Shown here piece after piece: positions 46,773 to 55,468 of a stretch of DNA of 64,000 bases. Source of the stretch: Pseudalkalibacillus sp. SCS-8 (GTDB lineage: Bacteria > Bacillota > Bacilli > Bacillales > Fictibacillaceae); assembly GCF_040126055.1 (NCBI RefSeq), contig NZ_CP143541.1, forward strand, positions 2,108,001 to 2,172,000, in the 5' to 3' direction. Under the pieces are notes generated by a model. It worked only from the letters and a program-made list of their open reading frames with translations, did not search any database and was not told the DNA's origin. Position 1 is the stretch's first letter; each line of letters opens with the position of its first letter. Both the position numbers and the translations under genes were made by a program.

Positions 46773-47444
46773 TTAATTTGTCATTGTTTTTACATCATTT
46801 GCAATGATGAGCGATGGCTCAGTCACTTCCTGGATTTCTTCAGGTGTAAATCCTTCCGCAACTTCAACGAGTTTTAGTCCTTCAGGGGTTACATCAAGGA
46901 CGGCACGATCAGTGATGATCCGGTCTACCACACCTTGTCCCGTGAGTGGCAGAGAGCATTTGTTCAAGATCTTCGGGTCACCGTTCTTATTGACATGGTC
47001 CATGATGACGATGATACGCTTCGCACCATGGACAAGATCCATTGCGCCCCCCATACCTTTGATCATCTTTCCTGGAATCATCCAATTCGCAAGGTCACCG
47101 TTTTCGGAAACCTCCATACCACCTAAAATCGCGATATCAATATGTCCTCCACGGATCATGGCAAAGGACTCTGAACTGTCGAAGTATGAAGCGCCCTTTG
47201 TCGCCGTAACAGTTTCTTTCCCTGCATTGATTAGATCCGGATCGACTTCATCCTCTGTCGGATACCGTCCGATTCCGAGCAACCCGTTTTCCGATTGAAG
47301 GACGACCGTCTTATTATCCGAAATATAGTTGGCTACTAAAGTCGGCATGCCGATTCCAAGGTTCACGTAGAAGCCGTCCTGGATTTCTTTTTCTGCTCTT
47401 CTAGCAATACGTTCACGTACAATTGCTTTATCTACTTTCGTCAT
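46773..47444 (-). CDS. scoB: 3-oxoacid CoA-transferase subunit B
   Basis: A 223-residue beta subunit. The catalytic Glu is in [13 protein letters not shown]. With subunit A it moves CoA from a donor (succinyl-CoA or acetyl-CoA) to acetoacetate. It follows subunit A by 18 bases. Confidence 0.93.
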   Translation of the reverse strand: MTKVDKAIVRERIARRAEKEIQDGFYVNLGIGMPTLVANYISDNKTVVLQSENGLLGIGRYPTEDEVDPDLINAGKETVTATKGASYFDSSESFAMIRGGHIDIAILGGMEVSENGDLANWMIPGKMIKGMGGAMDLVHGAKRIIVIMDHVNKNGDPKILNKCSLPLTGQGVVDRIITDRAVLDVTPEGLKLVEVAEGFTPEEIQEVTEPSLIIANDVKTMTN

Positions 47445-47462
47445 GATTTAGTTCCTCCTCTG

Positions 47463-48152
47463 CTACTTTGTAACCGTCAAGCGTTCGATCTTCTTCTGTT
47501 GTTCACCAACAATCAGCTTCTGCACATAGATACTCGGTGTATGAATCTGGTCCGGATCGAGTTCACCGACCTCATACAGCTCTTCAACTTCAGCAATCGT
47601 TACTTTCCCTGCTGCTGCAATCATCGGGTTGAAGTTGCGAGCGGTCTTATTGTAGATGAGGTTCCCCATCTTGTCGGCCTTTTTCGCACGAACAAGACTA
47701 ACATCTGCAGTCATCCCATACTCCAGCAAGTAATCCTTCCCATTGATGTTACGGACCTCCCGACCTTCTGCGAGTGGAGTTCCGACTCCAGCTGGCGTAT
47801 AGAAAGCTGGAATACCGGCTCCACCTGCCCGAATCCGTTCAGCTAGCGTCCCTTGAGGAATCAGTTCGACTTCCAATTCGCCTGCTAACACTTGGCGTTC
47901 AAATTCTTTATTTTCTCCGACATACGAGCCGACCATCTTTTTGATTTGTTTGTTTTTCAATAGGAGACCGAGTCCCCACTCATCAACACCGCAGTTGTTG
48001 GAAATGACGGTCAAATCTTTGACACCGCTTTCAACAAGGGCAAGAATGAGATTTTCCGGGATTCCGACAAGCCCGAATCCTCCAACCATGATCGTTGCGC
48101 CATCTTTGATTTCTTTGACTGCTTCTAAGAATGATGTTTCGATTGGTTTCAT
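47463..48152 (-). CDS. scoA: 3-oxoacid CoA-transferase subunit A
   Basis: A 229-residue alpha subunit with the CoA-binding [13 protein letters not shown] near the N-terminus and [17 protein letters not shown]. Partner of the subunit B gene downstream. Donor (succinyl-CoA or acetyl-CoA) not decidable. Confidence 0.93.
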   Translation of the reverse strand: MKPIETSFLEAVKEIKDGATIMVGGFGLVGIPENLILALVESGVKDLTVISNNCGVDEWGLGLLLKNKQIKKMVGSYVGENKEFERQVLAGELEVELIPQGTLAERIRAGGAGIPAFYTPAGVGTPLAEGREVRNINGKDYLLEYGMTADVSLVRAKKADKMGNLIYNKTARNFNPMIAAAGKVTIAEVEELYEVGELDPDQIHTPSIYVQKLIVGEQQKKIERLTVTK

Positions 48153-48172
48153 TATTTCTTCATCTCCTTTAC

Positions 48173-49354
48173 TTAAGCTTCATTTTCAATGATGGTTGCG
48201 ACACCTTGTCCGCCACCGATACATAATGTTGCCAAACCATATTGTTCATTACGTCGCTTCAACTCATGGATGAGTGTTACGAGTACGCGTGTACCGCTCG
48301 CTCCAATCGGATGTCCGAGAGCGATTGCGCCACCGTTGACGTTCAAGATATCACGGTTTATATTCAAGTCTTTGCCGACTGCTAATGATTGAGCGGCAAA
48401 AGCTTCATTCGCTTCAATCAAGTTGATGGCATCCATAGTGAGATTCGCTTTTTCAAGTGCTTTACGTGTTGCCGGAACAGGGCCGATTCCCATCACACTC
48501 GGATCGACTCCAGCTGAAGCATTTGAACGGATGACGGCAAGCGGCTTCAGTCCAAGTTCTTCTGCTTTTTGACGGCTCATCACGACAACAGCTGCTGCCC
48601 CATCATTGATTCCAGATGCATTCCCAGCTGTCACCATGCCATCCTTTTTGAATGCTGGACGGAGTTTCGCCAATTTTTCAGCTGTTGAACCTTTCTTCGG
48701 ATGTTCATCTGTATCAAAAAGAACCGGATCTCCTTTTCGTTGAGGAATAGAAACCGGTACGATTTCATCCTTGAATTTACCGCTTTCAATCGCGTTCGCC
48801 GCTTTTTCCTGGCTCCACGCCGCAAATTCATCAAGCTCTTCTCGCTTCAATTCATGGGAGGAGCATAGGTTTTCTGCTGTAATGCCCATATGGTAATCGT
48901 TGAACGCGCACCATAGCCCATCATGAACCATGGAGTCGACCACTTTCTGGTCACCCATTTTATAGCCATCACGTGCACCTTGTAACAGGTAAGGCGCCTG
49001 GCTCATATTTTCCATGCCACCTGCAAGAACAACGTCTGCGTCACCAAGCAAGATGGACTGGGCTGCTAGATGAACCGTTTTCAGTCCTGAGCCACATACT
49101 TTATTGATCGTCATTGATGACGTTTTCTCTGAAAGACCTGCATGGATTGCCGCCTGGCGAGCCGGATTTTGCCCTAAGCCTGCCTGCAGGACATTCCCCA
49201 TGATGACTTCATCCACTTCTGATATACCAACTTTTTGTAAAGCTTCTTTAATAACGAGTCCACCTAATTGGGTGGCTGGAATTGATTTCAGACTGCCGCC
49301 GAACGTCCCGATTGGAGTCCGTACAGCACTTACGATAACAGCTTCTCTCTCCAT
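48173..49354 (-). CDS. acetyl-CoA C-acetyltransferase
   Basis: A 393-residue thiolase ([20 protein letters not shown] start). Nucleophile Cys in [30 protein letters not shown] and CIGGGQG motifs. Probably acetoacetyl-CoA thiolase. ATG 49354 follows AAGGAGGCAAC; the frame is open to 49579 but the extra part is not thiolase-like. First gene of the operon, divergent from HMG-CoA lyase. Confidence 0.94.
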   Translation of the reverse strand: MEREAVIVSAVRTPIGTFGGSLKSIPATQLGGLVIKEALQKVGISEVDEVIMGNVLQAGLGQNPARQAAIHAGLSEKTSSMTINKVCGSGLKTVHLAAQSILLGDADVVLAGGMENMSQAPYLLQGARDGYKMGDQKVVDSMVHDGLWCAFNDYHMGITAENLCSSHELKREELDEFAAWSQEKAANAIESGKFKDEIVPVSIPQRKGDPVLFDTDEHPKKGSTAEKLAKLRPAFKKDGMVTAGNASGINDGAAAVVVMSRQKAEELGLKPLAVIRSNASAGVDPSVMGIGPVPATRKALEKANLTMDAINLIEANEAFAAQSLAVGKDLNINRDILNVNGGAIALGHPIGASGTRVLVTLIHELKRRNEQYGLATLCIGGGQGVATIIENEA

Positions 49355-49511
49355 CTCTTTGTTGCCTCCTTGTATAATGTAGTTCTTTGTCTTACCTTGT
49401 CTATTTCTCATTTCATTCGGGCATTTCCTTCCTATTACGAGATATTTCTGCAATTTATTGAAAATTCTTGCCCTTGTGAAAATATTCGCGTTACAATGGA
49501 GGTTAGTATGG

Positions 49512-49526
49512 GTGAAAACGCTTACG
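49512..49526. promoter_or_regulatory. cre (CcpA-binding) site
   Basis: TGAAAACGCTTACG matches the cre consensus TGWAARCGYTWNC. It is 28 bases before HMG-CoA lyase and in the 200-base gap shared with the thiolase operon, so CcpA may control either or both. Confidence 0.7.
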
Positions 49527-49553
49527 ATTTTTTGCGAAAATGGGAGGTTGACC

Positions 49554-50462
49554 ATGAACTTACCTGAAAAAGTGACCATGATTGAAGTCGGACCAAGGGA
49601 CGGACTTCAGAATGAGAAAAAGCAAGTGCCAACGAACGCAAAAATACATTTCATAAAAGGGTTGAAAGAAGCAGGATTGAAAGAAATGGAGCTCACTTCC
49701 TTCGTCTCACCGAAATGGGTTCCTCAGATGAGCGATGCCAAGGAAGTCATTGAGTCCTGCCTGGATGAGGACCGGAATTTCGTTCTCGCACCAAACCGAA
49801 AAGGAATCGATCGCGTCTATGAAACGGACGTCAAGCATGTCGCGGTGTTTGTTGGTGTCAGCTCGGCTTTCAATAAAAAGAACATCAATAAAACAACCGA
49901 AGAAAGTATGGAAGAATTGAAGCCGATTCTTGCAGAGCTGAAGCAAAAAGGCTACTTCGTAAGAGCTTGTATATCCACTGCCTTCTACTGTCCTTATGAC
50001 GGTAAGGTTGACCCAGATGACGTATTAGCTCTTTGTACGCAATTCGCCGATTATGGCGTAGATGAACTGAGCGTTGCGGATACAGTCGGAATGGCGAATC
50101 CACAAGAAAGCTATGAACTCTTTAAGCGATTGAACGATGAACTCGGAGACCGCCTTCTCCTTACTGCGCATTTCCATGATACGCGCGGAATGGCACTTGC
50201 GAATGTGTTCGCTTGTTTACAAGCAGGCATTTCAAGGTTTGATGCATCTTCTGGTGGATTAGGAGGATGCCCGTTTGCGCCAGGTGCAACTGGAAATGTC
50301 GCCACTGAGGATGTCGTATATATGCTTCATCAGATGGGAATTGAAACGGGGATCGATTTAGAGAAGCTGTTGAAAGCGATCCAAGGAATTTCGGGTCATG
50401 TCTCCAGAGACATTGAAAGCAAGTATTACAAGTTGAATAATCAGACGCATTCGGTTTCCTGA
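49554..50462 (+). CDS. yngG: hydroxymethylglutaryl-CoA lyase
   Basis: A 302-residue TIM-barrel lyase. [12 protein letters not shown] holds the metal and catalytic Arg-Asp; [14 protein letters not shown] metal His; [15 protein letters not shown] the catalytic Cys loop. It splits HMG-CoA to acetoacetate and acetyl-CoA, last step of leucine degradation, which feeds the divergent acetoacetate operon. ATG 49554 follows GGGAGG. Confidence 0.94.
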   Translation: MNLPEKVTMIEVGPRDGLQNEKKQVPTNAKIHFIKGLKEAGLKEMELTSFVSPKWVPQMSDAKEVIESCLDEDRNFVLAPNRKGIDRVYETDVKHVAVFVGVSSAFNKKNINKTTEESMEELKPILAELKQKGYFVRACISTAFYCPYDGKVDPDDVLALCTQFADYGVDELSVADTVGMANPQESYELFKRLNDELGDRLLLTAHFHDTRGMALANVFACLQAGISRFDASSGGLGGCPFAPGATGNVATEDVVYMLHQMGIETGIDLEKLLKAIQGISGHVSRDIESKYYKLNNQTHSVS

Positions 50463-50494
50463 AGAGTTATGTAAATCTGCAAAATAAAGATAAG

Positions 50495-50531
50495 AAAAAG
50501 ATGAACCAACTTCGTTTGGTTCATCTTTTTT
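50495..50531 (+). terminator. intrinsic terminator after HMG-CoA lyase
   Basis: Stem GATGAACCAA/TTGGTTCATC, loop CTTCGT, then TTTTTT. Confidence 0.92.
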
Positions 50532-50536
50532 ATGTG

Positions 50537-50567
50537 TTCATAAATTCATAATGTCCTGTGAATACTA
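50537..50567 (+). promoter_or_regulatory. SigG-type promoter of the ger operon
   Basis: TTCATA (consensus TGMATA), 18-nt spacer, AATACTA (consensus CATACTA), 43 bases before the first ger gene. Germinant receptor operons are SigG-dependent in B. subtilis. Confidence 0.55.
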
Positions 50568-50609
50568 AAGAAAATCGAGCAAAATCAGAAGGGAAGCAGT
50601 GAGCTCGTC

Positions 50610-52184
50610 ATGAGTTTCTTCCGTAAGCGAAATCGGATGAAAGATCGATTCAGTCAAACTCAAAAGAAGGTCCCAAAATCTCCTATAAATGAGGTATCTC
50701 GCTCATTAAAGGAGAATGTTACAGCACTTCGTGAAAGTCTAGGACACAGTGATGATATCATCATACGAGAATTCCAGATCAACCAACAAATCAATGCTTC
50801 CATCGCCTATGTAGACGGCCTTGTCGATATTCAATCTGTCCAGGATTTCATCTTGAAGGTCATGATGTTCAATCATGACTCACGAGAAATGCGCACTGAA
50901 AAGAAGAACTACCTTGACCTCCTGAAAAAACAAGCAATATCCATCGGTGAAGTACATGATGAGAAGGATTTCAAGAAGACGTTGAACCACATATTGTCAG
51001 GAGACTCTGCAATATTCATCGAAGGATATCCTACAGCCGTAATTGCAGCTACCCGTGGTTGGGAGCACCGGGAAGTTACCGAACCGACCACACAAAATGT
51101 CATTCGTGGACCGAAGGAATCCTTTACAGAAAGCATAAGAACCAATACATCACTTCTACGTCGAAAAATTAAAGATCCAGACTTGAGGGTTGAAACAAGT
51201 ATCATCGGCAAACATACTCACACCGATGTCTCAATCATCTCAATCGACTCGGTGACCAATCCGAAAGTACTCCAAGAAGTACGTGATCGTCTAAAGCAAA
51301 TTGATATTGATAGCATTTTGGAGAGTGCTTATATAGAAGAATTGATTGAGGATAAGACATCTTCCCCTTTTCCAACGATATTCAACACCGAACGTCCAGA
51401 TGTCGTTGCTGCCGCTTTGTTAGAGGGAAGAGTTGCAATTCTCATTGATGGAACCCCATTTGCACTTATTGTACCTGCATTATTCATCCATTACTTCCAG
51501 TCTCCTGAAGATTACTATGAGCGATCCTTTTTCGGAATCATACGGATCTTGAGATTTCTAGCCTTTTTTGCAGCCTTACTCATTCCATCACTTTATATCG
51601 CGGTAACGACATTCCACCAGGAAATGATACCAACACAACTGTTGATTGATTTAGCCGCCCAAAGAGATGGAATCCCTTTTCCCGCTCTCGTTGAAGCATT
51701 GATTATGGAAGTAACCTTTGAGATTTTACGGGAAGCTGGTATCCGGATGCCACGGGCAGTTGGACAAGCCATATCAATCGTTGGTGCTCTCGTCCTTGGT
51801 CAAGCTGCTGTCCAGGCAGGACTTGTATCGCCAACAATGGTCATCGTCGTGTCCATCACCGCCATTTCCAACTTCGTATTCCCTTCGTATGACATGGCTC
51901 TATCTGTCCGGATTCTCCGGTTTGGCTATATGATCCTTGCAGCTACATTCGGCTTATTCGGGATTGCGGTCGGTCTGTTTTTATTGCTGTTACACTTGTG
52001 CAGTTTACGCTCATTCGGTATGCCATATATGTCACCAATCGGACCATTCAGCCTGAAAGAGCAAAAAGATGCCGTATTCAGATTCCCTAGGAGATGGCTG
52101 ATTACCAGGCCAAGATTGATCAGCCAAATGAATACGACAAAGCAACAATACCATCCACCTTTGGATGATAAGAGAAAGCAATGA
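50610..52184 (+). CDS. gerAA-like: spore germinant receptor subunit A (GerAA family)
   Basis: A 524-residue membrane protein: soluble N-terminal domain (about 1-290; TERPDVVAAALLEGRVAILIDG is typical) and about five membrane segments. It is homologous to SpoVAF of this window. With subunits B and C it senses germinants in the inner spore membrane. The germinant cannot be read from the sequence. The ribosome site is weak (AGGGAAG far upstream). Confidence 0.92.
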   Translation: MSFFRKRNRMKDRFSQTQKKVPKSPINEVSRSLKENVTALRESLGHSDDIIIREFQINQQINASIAYVDGLVDIQSVQDFILKVMMFNHDSREMRTEKKNYLDLLKKQAISIGEVHDEKDFKKTLNHILSGDSAIFIEGYPTAVIAATRGWEHREVTEPTTQNVIRGPKESFTESIRTNTSLLRRKIKDPDLRVETSIIGKHTHTDVSIISIDSVTNPKVLQEVRDRLKQIDIDSILESAYIEELIEDKTSSPFPTIFNTERPDVVAAALLEGRVAILIDGTPFALIVPALFIHYFQSPEDYYERSFFGIIRILRFLAFFAALLIPSLYIAVTTFHQEMIPTQLLIDLAAQRDGIPFPALVEALIMEVTFEILREAGIRMPRAVGQAISIVGALVLGQAAVQAGLVSPTMVIVVSITAISNFVFPSYDMALSVRILRFGYMILAATFGLFGIAVGLFLLLLHLCSLRSFGMPYMSPIGPFSLKEQKDAVFRFPRRWLITRPRLISQMNTTKQQYHPPLDDKRKQ

Positions 52185-52207
52185 CGATTATGAGGAGTGA
52201 ATGATAT

Positions 52208-53407
52208 ATGAAACCTTTTTTAACATTTATTATACTACTCGTCTTCATCACTCCCCTGCTTTCAGGCTGCTGGAACAGCCGTGAACTGAACGAACTTTCC
52301 ATAACGTCAGGTCTTGGTATTGACAAAGTTGATGGGAAATATGTCTTTACAACACAAATCATTAATCCGAGCGAGGTAGCAAAGGAACGGGCTCCTAAAC
52401 GAACAGTTGTAACGACTTTGGCGGAAAAGGGCGATACACTTTTTGAAGCGTGGAGGAAAATGACGAAAAAATCTGCTACGAAAATGTACTTTTCACATGT
52501 CCGAGTCCTCATCATCGGTGAAGATCTTGCCAAGGAAGGGGTATCGAAAATCTTGGATGTTATGTTAAGGGACCACGAATACCGTTCTGATTTCTTCATC
52601 TTGATTGCAAAAGATAGTAAAGCGAATGACATCCTTTCGATTTTGACCACGATGGATGAAATCCCCGGGAACAAATTGTTCAAATCGCTCGTGACATCCA
52701 GCACCTCGTACGGAGTAACTACTGAAGTATCCTTAGACACCTTCATCACGGACCTGTTAAGCACTGGGAAAAATCTCGTGGTTACAGGGGTATTCATTGT
52801 GGGTGACAAAGAAGAGGGTGAAACTGAATCGAAGTATACGTATATCAGTCCTAAAACGTATCTCATGTATAGTCCCTTAGGAGTCTTCAAAAAGGATAAG
52901 CTTATTGATTGGATGGAAGAGAAAGAAAGCATTGCCTATAACTTCTCTCAAGGAAATATCCAAAGTACATTGATGAACATTCCCTGTGTTAAGGGCGATG
53001 GACTTGTAGGGGTAGAAATCATCAATACAAGCGCAAAAATTACGTCTGGAGAGAAAAACAACCAAATTCAAGGCGAGGTTTCTGTAAAAATTAACGGTAA
53101 TATTATGGATTCGGAATGTGATTCACCTCAGCCATTCAATGATCCCAATTATATGAAGCAGTTCGAAAACAATATTAATGAAACCGTTGAGAAGGACATC
53201 CGAGAAGCCATCCTCAAAGCACAAACCACCTATCAATCGGATATTTATGGGTTTGGGAACGCTCTTCATCGTAGTCATCCGAAAGTATGGAAAAAAGTAG
53301 AGAAAGAGTGGCATGATGTGTTTCCAACTATCGAGGTGAAGGTCAAAGTGGATGCAGCTATTCATAATACAGGTTCCATTACAGAATCTCCAAAGGTAGG
53401 AGGATGA
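52208..53407 (+). CDS. gerAC-like: spore germinant receptor lipoprotein subunit C (GerAC family)
   Basis: A 399-residue lipoprotein: signal peptide 1-20 with lipobox LLSGC, Cys21 the lipidation site; then CWNSRELNELSITSGLGID, the usual GerC start. Domains of the GerAC family follow. It lies between A and the small D-like gene. Confidence 0.92.
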   Translation: MKPFLTFIILLVFITPLLSGCWNSRELNELSITSGLGIDKVDGKYVFTTQIINPSEVAKERAPKRTVVTTLAEKGDTLFEAWRKMTKKSATKMYFSHVRVLIIGEDLAKEGVSKILDVMLRDHEYRSDFFILIAKDSKANDILSILTTMDEIPGNKLFKSLVTSSTSYGVTTEVSLDTFITDLLSTGKNLVVTGVFIVGDKEEGETESKYTYISPKTYLMYSPLGVFKKDKLIDWMEEKESIAYNFSQGNIQSTLMNIPCVKGDGLVGVEIINTSAKITSGEKNNQIQGEVSVKINGNIMDSECDSPQPFNDPNYMKQFENNINETVEKDIREAILKAQTTYQSDIYGFGNALHRSHPKVWKKVEKEWHDVFPTIEVKVKVDAAIHNTGSITESPKVGG

Positions 53408-53646
53408 TAGAGGTGGGATTCTCTGTAGGGATGTTATTATTAGCAGTTCTATTCGTCACTGTTGAATTGCCACCCTTGATACGGGAAAAGCAATTCTATC
53501 CTAGTGTGATTTATTTCATACTTCTAACCATCGGAAGCATATTGCTGGTTCTTCATGGATTGGATGTTAAAATCCCTAATCCATTGGACCTGGTAAGTTA
53601 TTTATTCGAACCGATCAGTACGAGTATTCTCAATTTATTTAAGTAG
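53404..53646 (+). CDS. small two-helix membrane protein, germinant receptor D-type subunit
   Basis: An 80-residue protein with two membrane segments (FSVGMLLLAVLFVTVEL and PSVIYFILLTIGSILLVL). Small two-helix D proteins are encoded in some ger operons of Bacillus and modulate receptor activity. ATG 53404 overlaps the end of gene C by four bases; AGGAGG sits right before it, so a GTG at 53413 is an alternative start. Confidence 0.75.
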   Translation: MIEVGFSVGMLLLAVLFVTVELPPLIREKQFYPSVIYFILLTIGSILLVLHGLDVKIPNPLDLVSYLFEPISTSILNLFK

Positions 53647-53658
53647 GGAGGGAAACAT

Positions 53659-54753
53659 ATGGGAAAAGAGGAACGAATCAGCTCCCGGCAATTTGTACTT
53701 CTCGTCATGTTATTCACAGTAGGAAGTTCAATTATCATTATCCCATCAAGTCTTGTATCAACGGCTAGTCAAGACGGTTGGATCTCAGCCATTTTGGCCT
53801 CCATCATCGGTTTGGGATTGGTCTTTCTCTATTCCTCATTCCCTAAGCTTTATCCCGGATTGGATCTACCTAGCATTGCTGAACTTGTGATGGGTAAGTT
53901 TTTTGGGCGTATCGTCGTCGCGCTCTATTTTTTCTTCTGCTTTACCCTGGCTGCACTTGTATTAAGGAATTTCGGAGATTTCTTAAAAACGAAAATCATG
54001 CTTGAGACACCTCTTGAAGCGATACATATCATGTTTTTGATACCAGTCATTTACGCAGTGAAATTGGGATTTGAGACATATAGCAGGGTTGCAGAAATCA
54101 CATTTCCATTTGTTGTACTGATGTTCTTCATTCTTATCGCCCTTACCTCTCCACAAGTCGAGATAACGAATATACAACCTATTGCAGGGGAAGATTGGAA
54201 GACGATTTTTGGCAGTTCGTTATCAATGGTTGGTGTTCCCTTTCTCGAGTTGGTCATCTTGACCACCTTTTATTCGTCCATCAACCATCCAGAGAAAACG
54301 AGAAAAAGCTTCATAATAGGTATCACATTAGGCTCTACCATTTTAATTATTACGACCTTGTTTACGATCCTCGTCCTCGGCCCTGAACTGACTAGACTGA
54401 AAGTATACCCGACCTATGTTTGGGCAAAGAAAATCAGTATAGCTGACTTTCTTGAGCGTATTGAAGTGACTGTAGCTGCGTTATGGGGAATCACTCTATT
54501 TTTCAAGTTGGTTCTTTCTTTTCATGCTGCACTCATCATGCTCGAAAAATTGTTCAACTTGAAGGATTATCGTTTGTTGGTCATCCCGATGTCTTTCATC
54601 CTATACATTTACTCTCTGATTGCCTATCCAAACAGCGCATATTTCATCGACTTTGCCACGAAAACGTGGTTAGCGTATGCCCTGCTGTTTGGTTTGGTTA
54701 TCCCTGTACTTCTTCTGATTATTGGTCAATTAAAAAAAAGAGGCCAATCATGA
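53659..54753 (+). CDS. gerAB-like: spore germinant receptor subunit B (GerAB family permease)
   Basis: A 364-residue membrane protein with about ten membrane segments, of the amino acid/polyamine/organocation superfamily. It starts with ISSRQFVLLVMLFTVGSSII, as in GerAB. Subunit B carries the germinant-binding pocket in this family. The operon order A-C-D-B is not the classical A-B-C. Confidence 0.92.
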   Translation: MGKEERISSRQFVLLVMLFTVGSSIIIIPSSLVSTASQDGWISAILASIIGLGLVFLYSSFPKLYPGLDLPSIAELVMGKFFGRIVVALYFFFCFTLAALVLRNFGDFLKTKIMLETPLEAIHIMFLIPVIYAVKLGFETYSRVAEITFPFVVLMFFILIALTSPQVEITNIQPIAGEDWKTIFGSSLSMVGVPFLELVILTTFYSSINHPEKTRKSFIIGITLGSTILIITTLFTILVLGPELTRLKVYPTYVWAKKISIADFLERIEVTVAALWGITLFFKLVLSFHAALIMLEKLFNLKDYRLLVIPMSFILYIYSLIAYPNSAYFIDFATKTWLAYALLFGLVIPVLLLIIGQLKKRGQS

Positions 54754-54761
54754 CCTCTTTA
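54731..54761 (-). terminator. terminator shared by padR and the ger operon end
   Basis: Stem AAAGAGG/CCTCTTT with 10-nt loop; TTTTTTTAATTG follows on the minus strand. It overlaps the ends of both convergent genes. Confidence 0.8.
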
Positions 54762-55301
54762 CTCCTTTAACTCTTTCAAAACTTGAATCGCCCAATCGCA
54801 CCATTCAATCCAGCTTTTCATATACCTTTTGCCGAATTCGGATGTGAAGTATTCACCGAGTGCGGCTTTTTTGTCTTCGTTGGTCGGATATTGGGTCTGT
54901 TGCCATACGTTCATATGATGAACCCCAATGCGGTGATGCTCTTTACTTTTTTCCAAAAAGCGAATCGCATCGTCCGGGTCAATCAGATGGAACATTGAGA
55001 CCCTTAACAGCTGTTGGTCCTTCAGTTTAGGGGGCTCAACTTTGTAGTTCAGAAGCCACTTCAGCAGTTCTTCTCTTCCTTGATCTTCAATCGTGTACAC
55101 CTTCTTATCGGGGGAATCCTCTTGTGGGTAAATGACGGAACTCACCCACTCTTCTTCCTCTAACTTGATCAATTCCCGATATATCTGTGTATGATGAGCT
55201 GACCAGAAATGAATCATCGTTTCTTTAAACTGTTGATTCAGTTCATATCCGGTTGAGGGTTTCTTAGTTAATAACCCGAGTATCGCGTATCGTAAAGCCA
55301 T
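54759..55301 (-). CDS. PadR family transcriptional regulator
   Basis: A 180-residue PadR-type repressor: winged helix (MALRYAILGLLTKKPSTGYELNQ) at 1-80 and a helical dimerisation domain (Vir_act_alpha_C type) at 90-178. It is divergent from the RND pump gene. A palindrome that fits the PadR box lies at the pump promoter. The inducer is unknown. Confidence 0.9.
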   Translation of the reverse strand: MALRYAILGLLTKKPSTGYELNQQFKETMIHFWSAHHTQIYRELIKLEEEEWVSSVIYPQEDSPDKKVYTIEDQGREELLKWLLNYKVEPPKLKDQQLLRVSMFHLIDPDDAIRFLEKSKEHHRIGVHHMNVWQQTQYPTNEDKKAALGEYFTSEFGKRYMKSWIEWCDWAIQVLKELKE

Positions 55302-55371
55302 TTTGATCCTACTTTCATGTTAATTGAATCCATCTTATCACAAAATTTACACAAAATCAGATTCAAAATAG

Positions 55372-55399
55372 TTGCACCTTCTCACTAATCCATTATACT
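55372..55399 (+). promoter_or_regulatory. SigA promoter of the RND pump gene
   Basis: TTGCAC, 16-nt spacer, TATACT, 70 bases before the start codon. The PadR-type palindrome begins nine bases after the -10 element, so a bound repressor would cover the start site. Confidence 0.65.
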
Positions 55400-55407
55400 T
55401 AGGGTGT

Positions 55408-55427
55408 ATATGTGAAAATTCACATAT
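55408..55427. promoter_or_regulatory. PadR-type operator
   Basis: ATATGTGAAAATTCACATAT is a perfect palindrome with nine-base arms and contains ATGT-N8-ACAT, the PadR box pattern. Confidence 0.75.
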
Positions 55428-55468
55428 GAGCACTGAAATCATTTTTACCTACATAAGGGGGCGAAGAA

